From NCBI GenBank assembly GCA_910585245.1, contig CAJUCO010000003.1:62001-126000 (forward strand): a stretch of DNA of 64,000 bases, in the 5' to 3' direction. Positions within the stretch are counted from its first letter, which is position 1, and the number at the start of each line of letters is the position of its first letter. Made by a program: the position numbers and the translations under genes. Shown here piece after piece: positions 7,527 through 17,696 of the stretch. The DNA comes from an uncultured Oscillibacter sp. GTDB lineage: Bacteria; Bacillota; Clostridia; Oscillospirales; Oscillospiraceae. Under the pieces are notes generated by a model. The model was given only the letters and a program-made list of their open reading frames with translations, did not search any database and had not been told where the DNA came from.

Positions 7527-10500
7527 TCATCGGGTCAAAACCCGGTGTAAAATCACAGCCATTTCCGCCCGGCTGATGGCCGCGCCGGGGTTGAGCCGGG
7601 AAGCGCTGTTCCCCCGGACAGCCCCCATCTGGACCAGGGCGGCAACAGAGGGCCGTGCGAAAGCCGAAACCTGGTAACCGTCCGTATAGGAGGAGAGAAG
7701 GCTGGAGTCCGTAGCGGGCAGGGACTGGCCCGCGGCCTCCATGGCCCGGCAGATCATGGCCATAGCGCTTTGCCGGGTAATGGGCCGGTCGGGCTGGAAG
7801 CGGCCGTTGTTCCCCTGGACGATACCAAGGTCCCTGGCGGTGGCCACGGCCCCGGCGTAGGTGCTGTTGGCGGGCACGTCGGGGAAGCCGGAGGAGCCGC
7901 CCATGGGAAATTGGAAGGCCCGGCAGATCATGAGGGTAAACTCCCCCCGGCTGATGGACTGCCCGGGGCGGTAGGTGTTGTTGCCATAGCCGTTGGTGAT
8001 GCCGCTACCCCGGAGGAACTCAATGGAGGGCTTTGCCCAGTCCCACCCTCGGGCGGTATCGGTAAAGGTGGCGGAACAATAGGCGTTGGAGAGCTGAATC
8101 TCCACGGTGCTGGAGTGGCTGGCTCCCCGGGTGTCAAAGGCGGTGTAGGGAATGACAATGGTCCCCTGGTACTCCGCCTTGGGCAGGTAGCTGATCTGAT
8201 TCAGCTCTTGGGTATTATAGCGGGTGATGGCGCTGACGCCGGTTCCCGTTCGGGCGGGGCCGCTGTAATTTTGATAGAGGTGGCCCACAGAGGGCAGGGA
8301 GTTGAACTGAACGTAAGCCAGCTGGTTGCCCAGGGCCGCTTGACAGGCGTTTTGGAAATTCACGGCCTGGAGGGAAATGGGAGCGGCGGAGCTGCCGCTG
8401 TAACGGATAGAGGTGTTGACTGTGCTGGGGCCGGAGATGGTGACCTCCACCGTGCCGGAGAAGGAGTCTCCACGGGTGCTGTAGCCGGTGTAGCCAAAGG
8501 TGGACGTGCCCGGTGTGGCGGTGGAGACAAAGCTGACGTCGCCAAGCAGGCGGTTGCTGCCGGAGTAGTAGTATCCGGTTCCGCTGCTGACGGTGTTCCC
8601 GGTGCGGCTGGAGCTGTTGTACTGGTGGTAGAGCGTTCCGTACTGGGAGGATGGAAGGTCAAAGCGGACATAGTTCAGTCCGTCTCCGGTGGCGCTGCGG
8701 CAGGCGCTGTTGAAGTCCGAGGCGTTGAGGCGAACGGAGCTGTTGGTGGCAACGGAATAGGAGATGGTCCGTCCGCTTCCTCCGCCCACCGTGACGGTGA
8801 CCGTGCCGTCAAAGCGGACGCCGCTTTCATCATAGCCATAAAAGGGAATGGAGACCGTGCCGGTATATCCGCTGGCGGGGACAAAGGTGATGTTGGAGAG
8901 GGAGGGCGAACCGCTGCGCCGGTAGTCCGTGGAGGTGGAGACCCGGGAGCTGGAGGAACTGGTGTAATTGTAATAGAGAATTCCGGTGCTGGAGGAGGGG
9001 AGACTGGTGAACCGGGCATAGTTCAAAGCTCTGCCGGTGATACGGCGGGAGGCGTCGTTAAAGTCCCCGGAGGCGAAGGTGATGGGCTGATTTTTGGGGG
9101 TATCATAGTGGACCGTTCCAACGCCGTCGTCCACGTGCAAGATGAGGTCGCCGGAGAAAGTGGCCCCGGTGGTGGAGGTTCCGGTGAAGGGAATGGTGAT
9201 GGTGCCCCGGTAGTCCTTGGCGGGGACAAAGGTGATGTTGGAGATCCGGGGGGTAGAGCTCCGGTAGTAGTTTCGCCCGGTGTCGACCCTGGCGCTGGAG
9301 GAGCTGACGTAGTTGTAGTAGAGGATTCCGGCGCTGGAGGAGGGGAGGGAGGTGAAGCGAATGTAGTTGAGGTTGGAGTTGGTGGCCCGTTGGCAGGCGT
9401 CGTTGAAGTCGCTGGCGCTCAGACTCCGGCGCTGGTTCCGGCCGGTGGAGTATTCCACGTCTCCGCTTCCCTCGCCGTTGGTCCCCTGAACCCGGACGGT
9501 GACGGTGCCGCTGTAGGAGGCTCCGGAGCTGTCGGTACAGCGGTAGGGGATATCCACATCCCCCGTGAAGCCCTTGGCGGGGACAAAGGTGATGCCGTCA
9601 ATGGAGGGGCTGCTGGTGGCATAATACCGGGTGTCGCTGTCCACTTTGGGAGAGTAGAGACCCGTGGGGCTGTAGTTATAATACAAGGTGCCCCGGCTGG
9701 AAGAGGGCAGGCCAAAGGTGACATAGCGGATGGCCCGCCCGGTGCGGCCCAGGCAGATGGAGGAGAAGTGCTCCGCCGCGAAGGAGACGGGCCGGTCAAT
9801 GGCCGTGGAGTAATTGACGTCTCCGGTGGCGGTGGCCTCAATCCGGATGGTTCCGGTGAAGGTGGTTCCAGTGGTGGCGGCTGCGTTGTAATCCACCACG
9901 GCGGTGCCCTCAAATCCCGGCAGGGGGACGAAGGTTACGTCCCGCAAGGCCATCTGGCCCTGGCCGGAGGGCTGGTAGTAGAAGCGCTCCGTGCCGCCCA
10001 CGCCGTGACCCGGCGTGTCGGGGGTGGAGTATTTGTAGTAGAGGACGCCGTTTTTCGTGGAGACCTTCAGGTTGTAAACGCTCTCCAGCGGCGCGCCGGC
10101 CTTGTCCTGGGAGCGGCGGTTCAGCTCGTTCATAAGGTCGGAGAAGGGGTAAGAGGGTTCGGAGCCCATGTTGACGGTGATGGCCTGGGCTACGTCCTCG
10201 GAGACCTTGACCTTGAAGCTGGCAGAAAAGCCCGTACCGGCTACAACGGCCTTAATAATGGCTTCGCCGGGGTAGTTTCCGGTGACCCGGCCGTTGATGA
10301 CCTGGGCTACAGAGTTGTTGGTGCTTTCCCAGTTGACCACTTTGCCAAAGGCGTTTCCAAAGGCCTCGTAAGTAACGCTGATGTCCCGGTACTGGTAGAT
10401 CTCCACCGGCGGACTGTCCTCGTTCAAAGAGACGGAGGTTCCCTGACCGCCGGAGGGAGATTTTTTGATGTAACTCAGAAGGATGCCGGAGACCTCGATT

Positions 10501-11633
10501 TCCCGTTCGTCATACTTTTCCCCCGCGCTGGCCCGGATGGTGGCTTTGCCGGGGGCGATGCCGGTGACGACGCCGGTTTCCGCGTTTACCGTGGCGATGG
10601 CGGTCGGTTTGGAGGTCCAGGTGATTTTCCGGGCCTCCTCCGGCGCGTCCAGGGGATAGGCGGTAGCTTTGCACTCAAGGGTTTTGCTGGGGTCCACGAA
10701 GTTTCCGTAGTCCGTGGCGGGAACGTTGATCTGAACAGAGCTGACCTGGGGGGGCTGGGGCTCCGCGACCCGAATGACGCAAGGAGTGGAGTGGCCGGGG
10801 GAGGCGGCGGAAGAGGCGATGACATTGAATGTGGTTCCCGGCGTCACAGTTTCAGAGACGGTGAGAGTCACGGAAGACCCACTGGTGGAGGTGGAGGGAC
10901 TGACCCGAACGCCGCTTTGGGTGCAGTCCCAGATGATGGTCTTGTTTTCCACATTGGCTGGTTCGATCTTTGCGGTGAGGGAGATTGTCTCGCCGGGGGA
11001 GACGGAGGCGCTGTCCGGGGTTACGGTGATGCTGGTGACAGAGGCTTCCTCCACCGTGACGGTGCAGGTGTCCGGTCGGGCATTGCCCGCATTGGCAGTG
11101 AGGACGGCGGTGCCTGCCGCTTTGGCGATGAGTCTGCCGCCGGAGATTTGGACAATGTCGGAATTGGGATTGTCCCAGATGACCGGATCGGTGGCGTCCG
11201 AGGGGCTGAGGACAACCCCGGGGAGGGCGCGCTCCTCGCCGACGGTCATGCGGATTCTGGATTCCTCCAGAAGGACGCGAGTGGCGGAGACGGTGACCGT
11301 GACGCGGCAACTGTCCGTGCGGCCCCCGTCCTCTGTGGTGACAGTGATGGTGGCAGAACCCGGACCCACCGCGCTGACCCGGCCGGTTTGGTCCACGGTG
11401 GCGACGCGCTCGTCGCTGCTGCTCCATTCAAGGGTCTTGTTTGTGGCGTCGTCCGGGATTACCTCGGCGTAAAGAAGTTCCGAAGAACCCTTTTCCAGGG
11501 TAAGCTGGTCCCGGTCCAGATCGACGCGGATGACGGGAATGTCATCCGCCGCCGCCGGAATCGCTAGCAGGGAGCAGGCCAGCGCCAGGGTCAAAAGCAG
11601 CGCCACGGCCCGGCGGAGGAAATGAGATTTCAT
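7527..11633 (-). CDS. Large cell-surface protein: Ig-like (BIG2) domains, six internal repeats, three C-terminal SLH domains
   Basis: 1368-aa exported protein. A signal peptide (basic start, hydrophobic core, AIPAAA end) occupies residues 1-29. About four BIG2-type Ig-like domains follow to about residue 400, each with GxATI-like strands. Six diverged repeats of about 115 aa occupy roughly residues 500-1190. Their signature is DFNxAC near the start, then LYYNY, then ITFVPA and a closing SGT strand. Three SLH modules at the C-terminus (about 1200-1368) would anchor it to cell-wall polymers. It lies 93 nt after another SLH protein and just before a PilZ gene. An adhesin or S-layer-associated role is inferred from architecture. 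RBS AAAAAGGAG precedes the start. Confidence 0.9.
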   Translation of the reverse strand: MKSHFLRRAVALLLTLALACSLLAIPAAADDIPVIRVDLDRDQLTLEKGSSELLYAEVIPDDATNKTLEWSSSDERVATVDQTGRVSAVGPGSATITVTTEDGGRTDSCRVTVTVSATRVLLEESRIRMTVGEERALPGVVLSPSDATDPVIWDNPNSDIVQISGGRLIAKAAGTAVLTANAGNARPDTCTVTVEEASVTSITVTPDSASVSPGETISLTAKIEPANVENKTIIWDCTQSGVRVSPSTSTSGSSVTLTVSETVTPGTTFNVIASSAASPGHSTPCVIRVAEPQPPQVSSVQINVPATDYGNFVDPSKTLECKATAYPLDAPEEARKITWTSKPTAIATVNAETGVVTGIAPGKATIRASAGEKYDEREIEVSGILLSYIKKSPSGGQGTSVSLNEDSPPVEIYQYRDISVTYEAFGNAFGKVVNWESTNNSVAQVINGRVTGNYPGEAIIKAVVAGTGFSASFKVKVSEDVAQAITVNMGSEPSYPFSDLMNELNRRSQDKAGAPLESVYNLKVSTKNGVLYYKYSTPDTPGHGVGGTERFYYQPSGQGQMALRDVTFVPLPGFEGTAVVDYNAAATTGTTFTGTIRIEATATGDVNYSTAIDRPVSFAAEHFSSICLGRTGRAIRYVTFGLPSSSRGTLYYNYSPTGLYSPKVDSDTRYYATSSPSIDGITFVPAKGFTGDVDIPYRCTDSSGASYSGTVTVRVQGTNGEGSGDVEYSTGRNQRRSLSASDFNDACQRATNSNLNYIRFTSLPSSSAGILYYNYVSSSSARVDTGRNYYRSSTPRISNITFVPAKDYRGTITIPFTGTSTTGATFSGDLILHVDDGVGTVHYDTPKNQPITFASGDFNDASRRITGRALNYARFTSLPSSSTGILYYNYTSSSSSRVSTSTDYRRSGSPSLSNITFVPASGYTGTVSIPFYGYDESGVRFDGTVTVTVGGGSGRTISYSVATNSSVRLNASDFNSACRSATGDGLNYVRFDLPSSQYGTLYHQYNSSSRTGNTVSSGTGYYYSGSNRLLGDVSFVSTATPGTSTFGYTGYSTRGDSFSGTVEVTISGPSTVNTSIRYSGSSAAPISLQAVNFQNACQAALGNQLAYVQFNSLPSVGHLYQNYSGPARTGTGVSAITRYNTQELNQISYLPKAEYQGTIVIPYTAFDTRGASHSSTVEIQLSNAYCSATFTDTARGWDWAKPSIEFLRGSGITNGYGNNTYRPGQSISRGEFTLMICRAFQFPMGGSSGFPDVPANSTYAGAVATARDLGIVQGNNGRFQPDRPITRQSAMAMICRAMEAAGQSLPATDSSLLSSYTDGYQVSAFARPSVAALVQMGAVRGNSASRLNPGAAISRAEMAVILHRVLTR

Positions 11634-11665
11634 AAAGCATACACTCCTTTTTCGAACACACGAAG

Positions 11666-11693
11666 CGAGGGCGGGCGGTGACGCCCGCCCTCG
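11666..11693 (-). terminator. GC-rich hairpin between the two SLH genes
   Basis: Perfect 12-bp inverted repeat (11666-11677 and 11682-11693) with a 4-nt loop, 33 nt downstream of the 1667-aa SLH gene. The following minus-strand sequence is only moderately T-rich, so it may attenuate rather than fully stop transcription into the next surface gene. Confidence 0.5.
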
Positions 11694-11726
11694 AAGAGGG
11701 ATGATGAGAAATAGTTTGAACGATGC

Positions 11727-14700
11727 TTACTTTTGCTGCCACTCGTCCGGAACTCCGGAGAGAGTGCCAATCAGCTTGCCATTGGGGTCTTTGGAAACCA
11801 CCAGGGAAATCTGGAAGGAGGTGGAGGTTTCCGGTTCGCCCCACTGGTCGCAAAGACCGGGGTTGATGGTGAAGATGAAACTGCCCTCTGCCGGTCTTGA
11901 AGTGTGGAACTCCAGACGGTTTGTGGCTCTGGGGGTAGAGGAATCATCTCCCTCTGTCACAACCTGCCAGCCGCCGATGCCGCCGGTCCGGCAGACCATC
12001 TCCACCGAGGTGAAGTTCTTGCCCACGCAGCTTTCGAAGTTGGTGGAGCTGACGGGCAGGAAGGTCTGGATGTTGGAGGTGTCTCGGAAATAGAGGTTTT
12101 TCGTGAAGACAAGGGAGACGTCACCGCCGGTGTACCGGCCGGTGGTTTCATCGTATTCAAAATAGACGGAGGTGCCCTGAATCTTCGGGCCGTTTTCCTC
12201 GGCCAGCTGAATGGGCCGGAGAGCCCGGAAGGCGGGATCCGAGCCCAAAGGACTCTGGGCGCAGGCCAGGAAGCAGTACAGATTTCCGATACTCATGTCC
12301 TGGAAGGGCCGCACATCCGTTCCGTCGGGGTTATTGGGGTCCACGGGGAAGGGTTTGATGATGTCGATGATGGAATTTGGAACCGGGCGGCTGGTGTTGG
12401 CGATACGGAGCACTTCGCTTTTTGCCTCATCGGTGGCGTAGATGTCAAAGATGGAGTTTTTGACTCCTCGACCGGAACCGTAGTCATCCAGCAGAGCGTC
12501 CAGCACCAGGTATTCGCCGTTGTTCCCGCTGCCGGTGGCATTGGCGTATGTGTCGTCGGTAGCTGTCCCGGCCGCCTTGGTAAAGGGCTTTAAGAGATAG
12601 GGCTGGCTGCCGTCCAGCATCAAAACGCCCCAGACGTTGGCGTCCACGTCGGTCTGGGCAGTGGCGTTAGAGCCGTTGGCCTGTAGTTCCAGCTTGGGTG
12701 TGGAGACTCCGGTGGTGGTGAATTGATAGCAAACCACGTTGGGGTTCTGAGTGCCGGCGGGGTTGGCGGTGGCCAGATACAGAAGATAAGTGGTGTTGGG
12801 TTTCAGAGGCGCGCCGTTATCTCCGGTAATGGTGATCATGGTACCCGTGCTGGACAGCAGGGTCCGTCCGGTGTTTCCTATGGCGGTTTGTTCATCCCGC
12901 CGGTTGCCCGTGATGATGTCGTCAGAGTTGGGGTTGCCAATATCCAGTTTCAGGACGTTCGTGTGGTCCAGACCGTCGGGGATATCTTCCAGGTTTACCC
13001 GCTTTCCTCCCACAAAGGGCGCGGATTCATACATGATGTAATCGTTGCCGGTGTGGTCCCCGGGCATCCGGCTGGTGTCCAGAGGAATTGCGAAGTAAGA
13101 CACGATGCCGAAGCGGTTTACTTCCAGGTGGACCTGGGCCGCAGTGGAGCCGGGGATGATGCCGTGATCCTGCACCCAGACGTCGGGAGCCAGATCCGAC
13201 TCCTGGAAGGTCACGGGGAAGGGATCGGGGTCTCCAATGGAGGTGATCGGCTGATCCTTCAGGCGGTCCGCCGTACTCTGGCCGGGACGGGAGACATTGG
13301 AGAGGGCGGTGTTGCTCCCGGCGTAGAGCTGAACCTTCATATGGACGGGGTGGTTTAGCGTGGTGTCCACCGGGACGATGGCAAATTCCACCTCGTCTTT
13401 GAATTCATTCAGGTAGGGCCGCCCCTGGCCCTCCTGCACGGAGCCGAAGAGTCCGCTTGCAATCATGGCGGAGCCGAAGTTTCCGTGAACGCTGTTGTAA
13501 ACCTCCGAGGCGTCCACATTGGTGAGGTTGGGACTCGCCTGCCCCAGGGATTTCCAGGCGGTGTCTCCCCGCCGGCGGACCATCAGGTCGTACTTAATGT
13601 TGGCGTCGGTCCAGATCAGCATATCCCAGCGGGTGCCGGAGCTGACGGACTCGGTGCCCACAGGCGTCATGTAAAAGATGCGGGCGGGGCGGGTGTCATT
13701 GCCTACCGTGACGGTTTCCTCGTTTTCGTTGTCTTTGATGTACACGGTGGCATAGGCCGTGGTGAAGCCCCGGCTGGGCACATAGGTGGGGTTGGGTTTG
13801 ATCATGTTGCCGGAGGTATCTTTGATATTGAGCAGCTGGAAGAAGTAAGTTGCGCCGCTTTCCAGCTTGATGGCGGGGGTGATATTCTGTTTCCGGTTTT
13901 GGCTGTTATCGCCGGGGAAGGTGATGGTGGTTTTGTCGCCCTCCTGGGAGATGATGGCCTCCCGGTAGTCAATCCAGCAGGGTAGCGCTTCCAAGTCGTC
14001 GTCAGACTGAGATTCTTTGACGGTGACGTGCTCTTGCTGGGGCTTGCCGCTGGTGGGAGGGACGCCGGGGAAGAAATCCAGATAGTCCTGCAACGTCCGG
14101 CCCAGAGTTTCCTTGGCCTGGGTCTTCTCCTCGCCGGTGCTGCTGAGAACTTTTTCATAAAGATCATAGAAGTTGATCCCCGGATTGTTGCCCTGGGCGC
14201 CCAGGACCCGCTCGTTGAAGACGATGCTGATGTCACTTTCCGACCAGGGGTTGACGGCGCCGCTGGCGCTTTCGTTGACCCGGCTGTATTCCAGAGTGGC
14301 CGTGGGAGGCTCTTGGTCCAGGGTCTTAATCTCAATGGGCGGGGTCAGGGCCTTGGCGTAGGTACAATAGTTGCCCGCCAGGTCCTTGGCCACGAAATAG
14401 AGGTCATAGGTGGTTTGAGGGTCCAGCCCGGAGACGGGGAAGGTGTAGTTTGTCCCGCCCCTGGCGGCTCGGATGGGACCGCCGGAGCGAACTACGTTGT
14501 TACCCCGGCCGTTTTCCACCTGGATTTTGGCGTTGAGATCGTTGGCATTTAGTCCGGAGTCATAGAAGGGTTCTCCGTGCTTCACCACTACCCAGTAGAG
14601 CATACCCGGTTCATCCAGAGAGAACTCCATAGTCACCTGCTTGGCGGCGACGGTTTTGGTCCGGAGGTACAGGATGGTGGGCGGCGTCATATCCTTGGTG

Positions 14701-16730
14701 GTCAGCGAGACCTTTCGAACTGCGGAGCTCTTGCCGTTGTCCGCGTCGTTGAGCCAGAGATAGAGGTCGTAGGTGGTCTGCTCCTGGAGGTGGGACGTGT
14801 TGATCCGGGAGACCAGGAAGGGGGTGTTTTTGCGCAGGTCCACAATGCCGAAGCCCAGGTTCCCCGGCAGGGCCGCCGAGCGGAAGTCCGCCGCTGTGGG
14901 GGCCGTGGAGCCCTTGGGCAGGAGAACGTAATACATCTGGCAGTCCTTGGTGGCCATGACCATGATCTGGGCCACTTGCTCGTCATCCGCGTCCACCGTG
15001 AGAATGGGGGCCTGAGGATAGCCGTTTGCGAAGTTGGGAGCGGTGTCGTCCGGCGTGGAGAAGGCGGCGATCTTCACGGGGCTCCGCCGGCCTCTGGCGT
15101 CCTCCAGCAGGGCGGAGATGTAATAGGAGCCCTCTTTTGCAAGGCCTGTGAGCCGGGCGGTGAAATCCTTATCGGAGGCGGTGACCTTCAAAGTGCCGCT
15201 GCGGAGAATCTTGGCATAAGAGCCGGGATTCATCAGCTCCTCCTCTCCCAAAGAGCCGTCCATCAAAGCGGTGATGGCCCAGTGGATGGTGCCGGTCTTG
15301 TTGGTGCGGAAGACCGCGTCGGCAGAGGTGGGGGCGATGTTCCGGGCTTTGGGATAGCCCGCCAGCAGCCGGGGATCTTCGGAGGACTCGGCGGCGGCGA
15401 TGTTATCCATTTCCACTTTGTCGATGTTTCCGGTGATGCCGGGGCGGACAAAGATGGTGTCCGGCAGCATTTCGACCTTGGAGCCGGGGGCGTTGATATT
15501 TAAGTGCCCAATGTCGCCAAGGCCCGTCACCTGGGTGCCCCGGTCCAGGTTCAGTTCCCGGACGGTGGCTTTGTTGTCAATGGTCAAGGTGGCGTCCAAG
15601 GCCCGTTCGTCAATGGTGATCATGTCGGCCACGCCCTGGGCCATTTGGAGAGAGGACTTGGGCGTCAGATCCACTACCCGTTTGATGTTGCCCGCCAGCT
15701 GGAGTTGAGCGCCCTCGATGCCGTCCAGCTTGATGGTCTGGAGCCCCAAACCGTCCTCGGTCCGGTCCTCCACATAGCCGGAGGTGCGGACGATGACCTC
15801 CTGAATGTTGGTCAGACCCTCGGCCTGGAGGGAGAGGAACTGCCCCGTGAGGCTGTCCAGCTCCAGGGAGCCGGCGGTGACGTTGCGCAAGAGGACGCTC
15901 TGCTTGCCCCCCTCGGCCTCGCCGCCGCCGCAGATGACGATTTTACCCAGGACGTTGACATTTTCCAGCTCCACGTTCCCCAGGCCCACGCCGCCGGTGA
16001 GATAGAGGTTTCCGGTGACGGTGGTGTCCTTCAATTTGACGCCCGGAGTGGTGATGGTCAAATTGCCGTACACGCCTCCGGAGGTTTGCTCGCCCGGTTC
16101 CTGGACCAAGGTGCCCAGGGCACGGACCAGGAAACAGGCCATCTGGCCCCGGGTGATGGGGAGGTTGGGCCGGAAGCTGCCGTCGGCGTAGCCCTGGATA
16201 ATGCCAAGGTCCGCGGCCTCCTGCACCAGGCCCCGGCTCCATCCGCCGATGTCCCGCATATCGGTGAAGGTGGAGTTGGCCGCGCCGGAGACGCCCTGGA
16301 ACCGGAGGCACCGGCCCAGAAGAACGGCGGCCTGCTCCCGGGTCACCAGAGCGTAGGGATCGGCGGTAGTGGGGCTGGTTCCGTTGAAATAGCCCGCTTT
16401 GTGGGCAATGCTGATGTCTTCTGCGAACCAGTCGTTGGGCCGCACGTCGCTAAAGGTGTTGGGCCCCACGTCGGTGAATCCGAAGGCCCGGTTGACCAGG
16501 GTGACAAATTCAGCCCGGGTGATGTTCCGGTCCTCGTTGAGGTTTCCGTTGGCGTCTCCCCGCATGACGCCCCACTCCTGGACCTGTTCCAGATAGGGCT
16601 GCATCCACTCCGCCGCCTGGGCGGGGCGGAGGGTGAGAAAGGTGCAAAGGGTCAGGGCAGTGAGAACCAGGGCCGTCAGGCGGACGAACCCTGGTAAAAG
16701 AGCGCGGTGAGCGCGGGTTTTTTGAATCAT
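11727..16730 (-). CDS. Giant SLH-domain surface protein
   Basis: 1667-aa exported protein. A signal peptide (about residues 1-37, ending PAQAA) is followed by three N-terminal SLH modules (about 40-205) with the usual ITRAE/VTREQ/ITRGQ signatures. A beta-helix-like stretch then lists short hydrophobic strands (about 220-440). A series of fibronectin/Ig-like segments follows with recurring TTYDLYLW/TTYDLYFV strands and calcium-site-like DxDxD patches. The C-terminal half contains more long beta-rich segments. The start at 16730 has AGGAGGT 7 nt upstream and lies 16 nt after the PilZ stop. An upstream in-frame ATG would overlap that gene and is rejected. SLH at the N-terminus here and at the C-terminus in the neighbour gives two differently oriented wall-bound proteins. 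Confidence 0.9.
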   Translation of the reverse strand: MIQKTRAHRALLPGFVRLTALVLTALTLCTFLTLRPAQAAEWMQPYLEQVQEWGVMRGDANGNLNEDRNITRAEFVTLVNRAFGFTDVGPNTFSDVRPNDWFAEDISIAHKAGYFNGTSPTTADPYALVTREQAAVLLGRCLRFQGVSGAANSTFTDMRDIGGWSRGLVQEAADLGIIQGYADGSFRPNLPITRGQMACFLVRALGTLVQEPGEQTSGGVYGNLTITTPGVKLKDTTVTGNLYLTGGVGLGNVELENVNVLGKIVICGGGEAEGGKQSVLLRNVTAGSLELDSLTGQFLSLQAEGLTNIQEVIVRTSGYVEDRTEDGLGLQTIKLDGIEGAQLQLAGNIKRVVDLTPKSSLQMAQGVADMITIDERALDATLTIDNKATVRELNLDRGTQVTGLGDIGHLNINAPGSKVEMLPDTIFVRPGITGNIDKVEMDNIAAAESSEDPRLLAGYPKARNIAPTSADAVFRTNKTGTIHWAITALMDGSLGEEELMNPGSYAKILRSGTLKVTASDKDFTARLTGLAKEGSYYISALLEDARGRRSPVKIAAFSTPDDTAPNFANGYPQAPILTVDADDEQVAQIMVMATKDCQMYYVLLPKGSTAPTAADFRSAALPGNLGFGIVDLRKNTPFLVSRINTSHLQEQTTYDLYLWLNDADNGKSSAVRKVSLTTKDMTPPTILYLRTKTVAAKQVTMEFSLDEPGMLYWVVVKHGEPFYDSGLNANDLNAKIQVENGRGNNVVRSGGPIRAARGGTNYTFPVSGLDPQTTYDLYFVAKDLAGNYCTYAKALTPPIEIKTLDQEPPTATLEYSRVNESASGAVNPWSESDISIVFNERVLGAQGNNPGINFYDLYEKVLSSTGEEKTQAKETLGRTLQDYLDFFPGVPPTSGKPQQEHVTVKESQSDDDLEALPCWIDYREAIISQEGDKTTITFPGDNSQNRKQNITPAIKLESGATYFFQLLNIKDTSGNMIKPNPTYVPSRGFTTAYATVYIKDNENEETVTVGNDTRPARIFYMTPVGTESVSSGTRWDMLIWTDANIKYDLMVRRRGDTAWKSLGQASPNLTNVDASEVYNSVHGNFGSAMIASGLFGSVQEGQGRPYLNEFKDEVEFAIVPVDTTLNHPVHMKVQLYAGSNTALSNVSRPGQSTADRLKDQPITSIGDPDPFPVTFQESDLAPDVWVQDHGIIPGSTAAQVHLEVNRFGIVSYFAIPLDTSRMPGDHTGNDYIMYESAPFVGGKRVNLEDIPDGLDHTNVLKLDIGNPNSDDIITGNRRDEQTAIGNTGRTLLSSTGTMITITGDNGAPLKPNTTYLLYLATANPAGTQNPNVVCYQFTTTGVSTPKLELQANGSNATAQTDVDANVWGVLMLDGSQPYLLKPFTKAAGTATDDTYANATGSGNNGEYLVLDALLDDYGSGRGVKNSIFDIYATDEAKSEVLRIANTSRPVPNSIIDIIKPFPVDPNNPDGTDVRPFQDMSIGNLYCFLACAQSPLGSDPAFRALRPIQLAEENGPKIQGTSVYFEYDETTGRYTGGDVSLVFTKNLYFRDTSNIQTFLPVSSTNFESCVGKNFTSVEMVCRTGGIGGWQVVTEGDDSSTPRATNRLEFHTSRPAEGSFIFTINPGLCDQWGEPETSTSFQISLVVSKDPNGKLIGTLSGVPDEWQQK

Positions 16731-16746
16731 TTCCGGATACCTCCTG

Positions 16747-17343
16747 TCAGTCCTGGGCGTCGCGGCTTTGCAGTTGGAGGCTGAACACCGCCTCCCGCAC
16801 CACGACTTCCTCGTCCTCGCACATATCCACAAACTTGGTGGCATACATGAAACGGTCGTTTTGCAATTCCTGCTTTCGGAGAATCTCACAGCGCAAAATC
16901 ACCGGCTCCTCCGTGGGCGTGATTACAATTTCCATCTGTTCGTGAAGCTCCAGCTGGCAGTCCCCGTAGAAAGCGATGCCGCCGCAGCTGAGGTCGATGG
17001 ACTGCACGCTTCGCCGCCCCTTCCAGGGGGAGTCGGGCAGGGAGTAGAGGAACGTGTTGAATTTTACGGGGACGCGCAAGTTTCGCCGGACCTCCGGGTC
17101 CAGGGTGGCGATTTTCTCCAGGAGCACCGCGTCCCCCCGCTGGCGGAGGATGCGGCATTGGATGGGCAACTCCTCGCTGCTGGCGCTAAACAGGGTGACC
17201 ACCTCGTGTTCCATCACGGTGTCCACCTTGTTGTCCAGAATGTTCAGCCGCATGGGGGTGTCCCCAGGCGCCGTGGCCAGCTGGCCGTTGGCCAGGGCGT
17301 GGTTCTGGGTGTCCAGAATCAGATAGGTGCGGTTAGCTGTCAT
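16747..17343 (-). CDS. PilZ domain protein (c-di-GMP effector)
   Basis: 198-aa protein with both halves of the canonical c-di-GMP site: RRNLR (RxxxR) near residue 86 and DLSCGG (D/NxSxxG) about 30 residues later. An N-terminal YcgR-like domain precedes them. It overlaps the FlhB-like gene by 4 nt and lies 16 nt before the giant SLH gene, so it is translationally coupled to flagellar-type genes on one side and to surface genes on the other. This position suggests that c-di-GMP connects motility and surface display, but that is inference. Confidence 0.88.
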   Translation of the reverse strand: MTANRTYLILDTQNHALANGQLATAPGDTPMRLNILDNKVDTVMEHEVVTLFSASSEELPIQCRILRQRGDAVLLEKIATLDPEVRRNLRVPVKFNTFLYSLPDSPWKGRRSVQSIDLSCGGIAFYGDCQLELHEQMEIVITPTEEPVILRCEILRKQELQNDRFMYATKFVDMCEDEEVVVREAVFSLQLQSRDAQD

Positions 17344-17696
17344 GGCGTTTCCTCCGTTTCGCTGGGCGGCGTCTGGCCGCGCTGGTCTTGGGCCTTTTGC
17401 GCTTTGCCGGATGGGTCGAAGTGGCCGGCTGGATCGAAGTGGAGGAAGTAGACGTAAATCTCCACAATGGCCTGGTACAAACTCTCCGGAATCTCCTGGC
17501 CCAGCTGGAGCTGGGTTAAAATGGTGGACAGGGAGTTGTCCTCGTATATGGGCACGCCGCAGTCGGCGGCGGTCTCCACGATTTTCTCCGCCAGATATCC
17601 CATGCCGGAGGCCACGATGACCGGCGCCGTGTCTCCCGGCCCGTATTGCAGGGCCACAGCCTTCTTGGCTCTGGCGGTTCCTTCAGATCTTGACAT
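17340..17696 (-). CDS. FlhB C-terminal domain homologue (FhlB/YlqH type)
   Basis: 118-aa soluble protein matching only the cytoplasmic C-terminal domain of the flagellar export component FlhB: KKAVALQYGPGDTAPVIVA, then an amphipathic helix and VPIYEDNSL. The NPTH autocleavage site of full FlhB is absent, as is usual for these stand-alone homologues. The ATG at 17696 lies inside the end of the upstream gene (14-nt overlap), indicating translational coupling. In Bacillus the equivalent ylqG-ylqH pair lies in flagella-associated chromosomal context. The tail beyond about residue 95 is a low-complexity, Lys-rich extension. Confidence 0.85.
   Translation of the reverse strand: MSRSEGTARAKKAVALQYGPGDTAPVIVASGMGYLAEKIVETAADCGVPIYEDNSLSTILTQLQLGQEIPESLYQAIVEIYVYFLHFDPAGHFDPSGKAQKAQDQRGQTPPSETEETP

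Noticed and set aside
7770..11567. 1265-codon open frame on the plus strand, opposite the SLH gene
   Set aside because: Low-complexity Gly/Val/Asp-rich translation with no start site; an artefact of GC-rich codon bias opposite a real repeat protein with a signal peptide and SLH domains.
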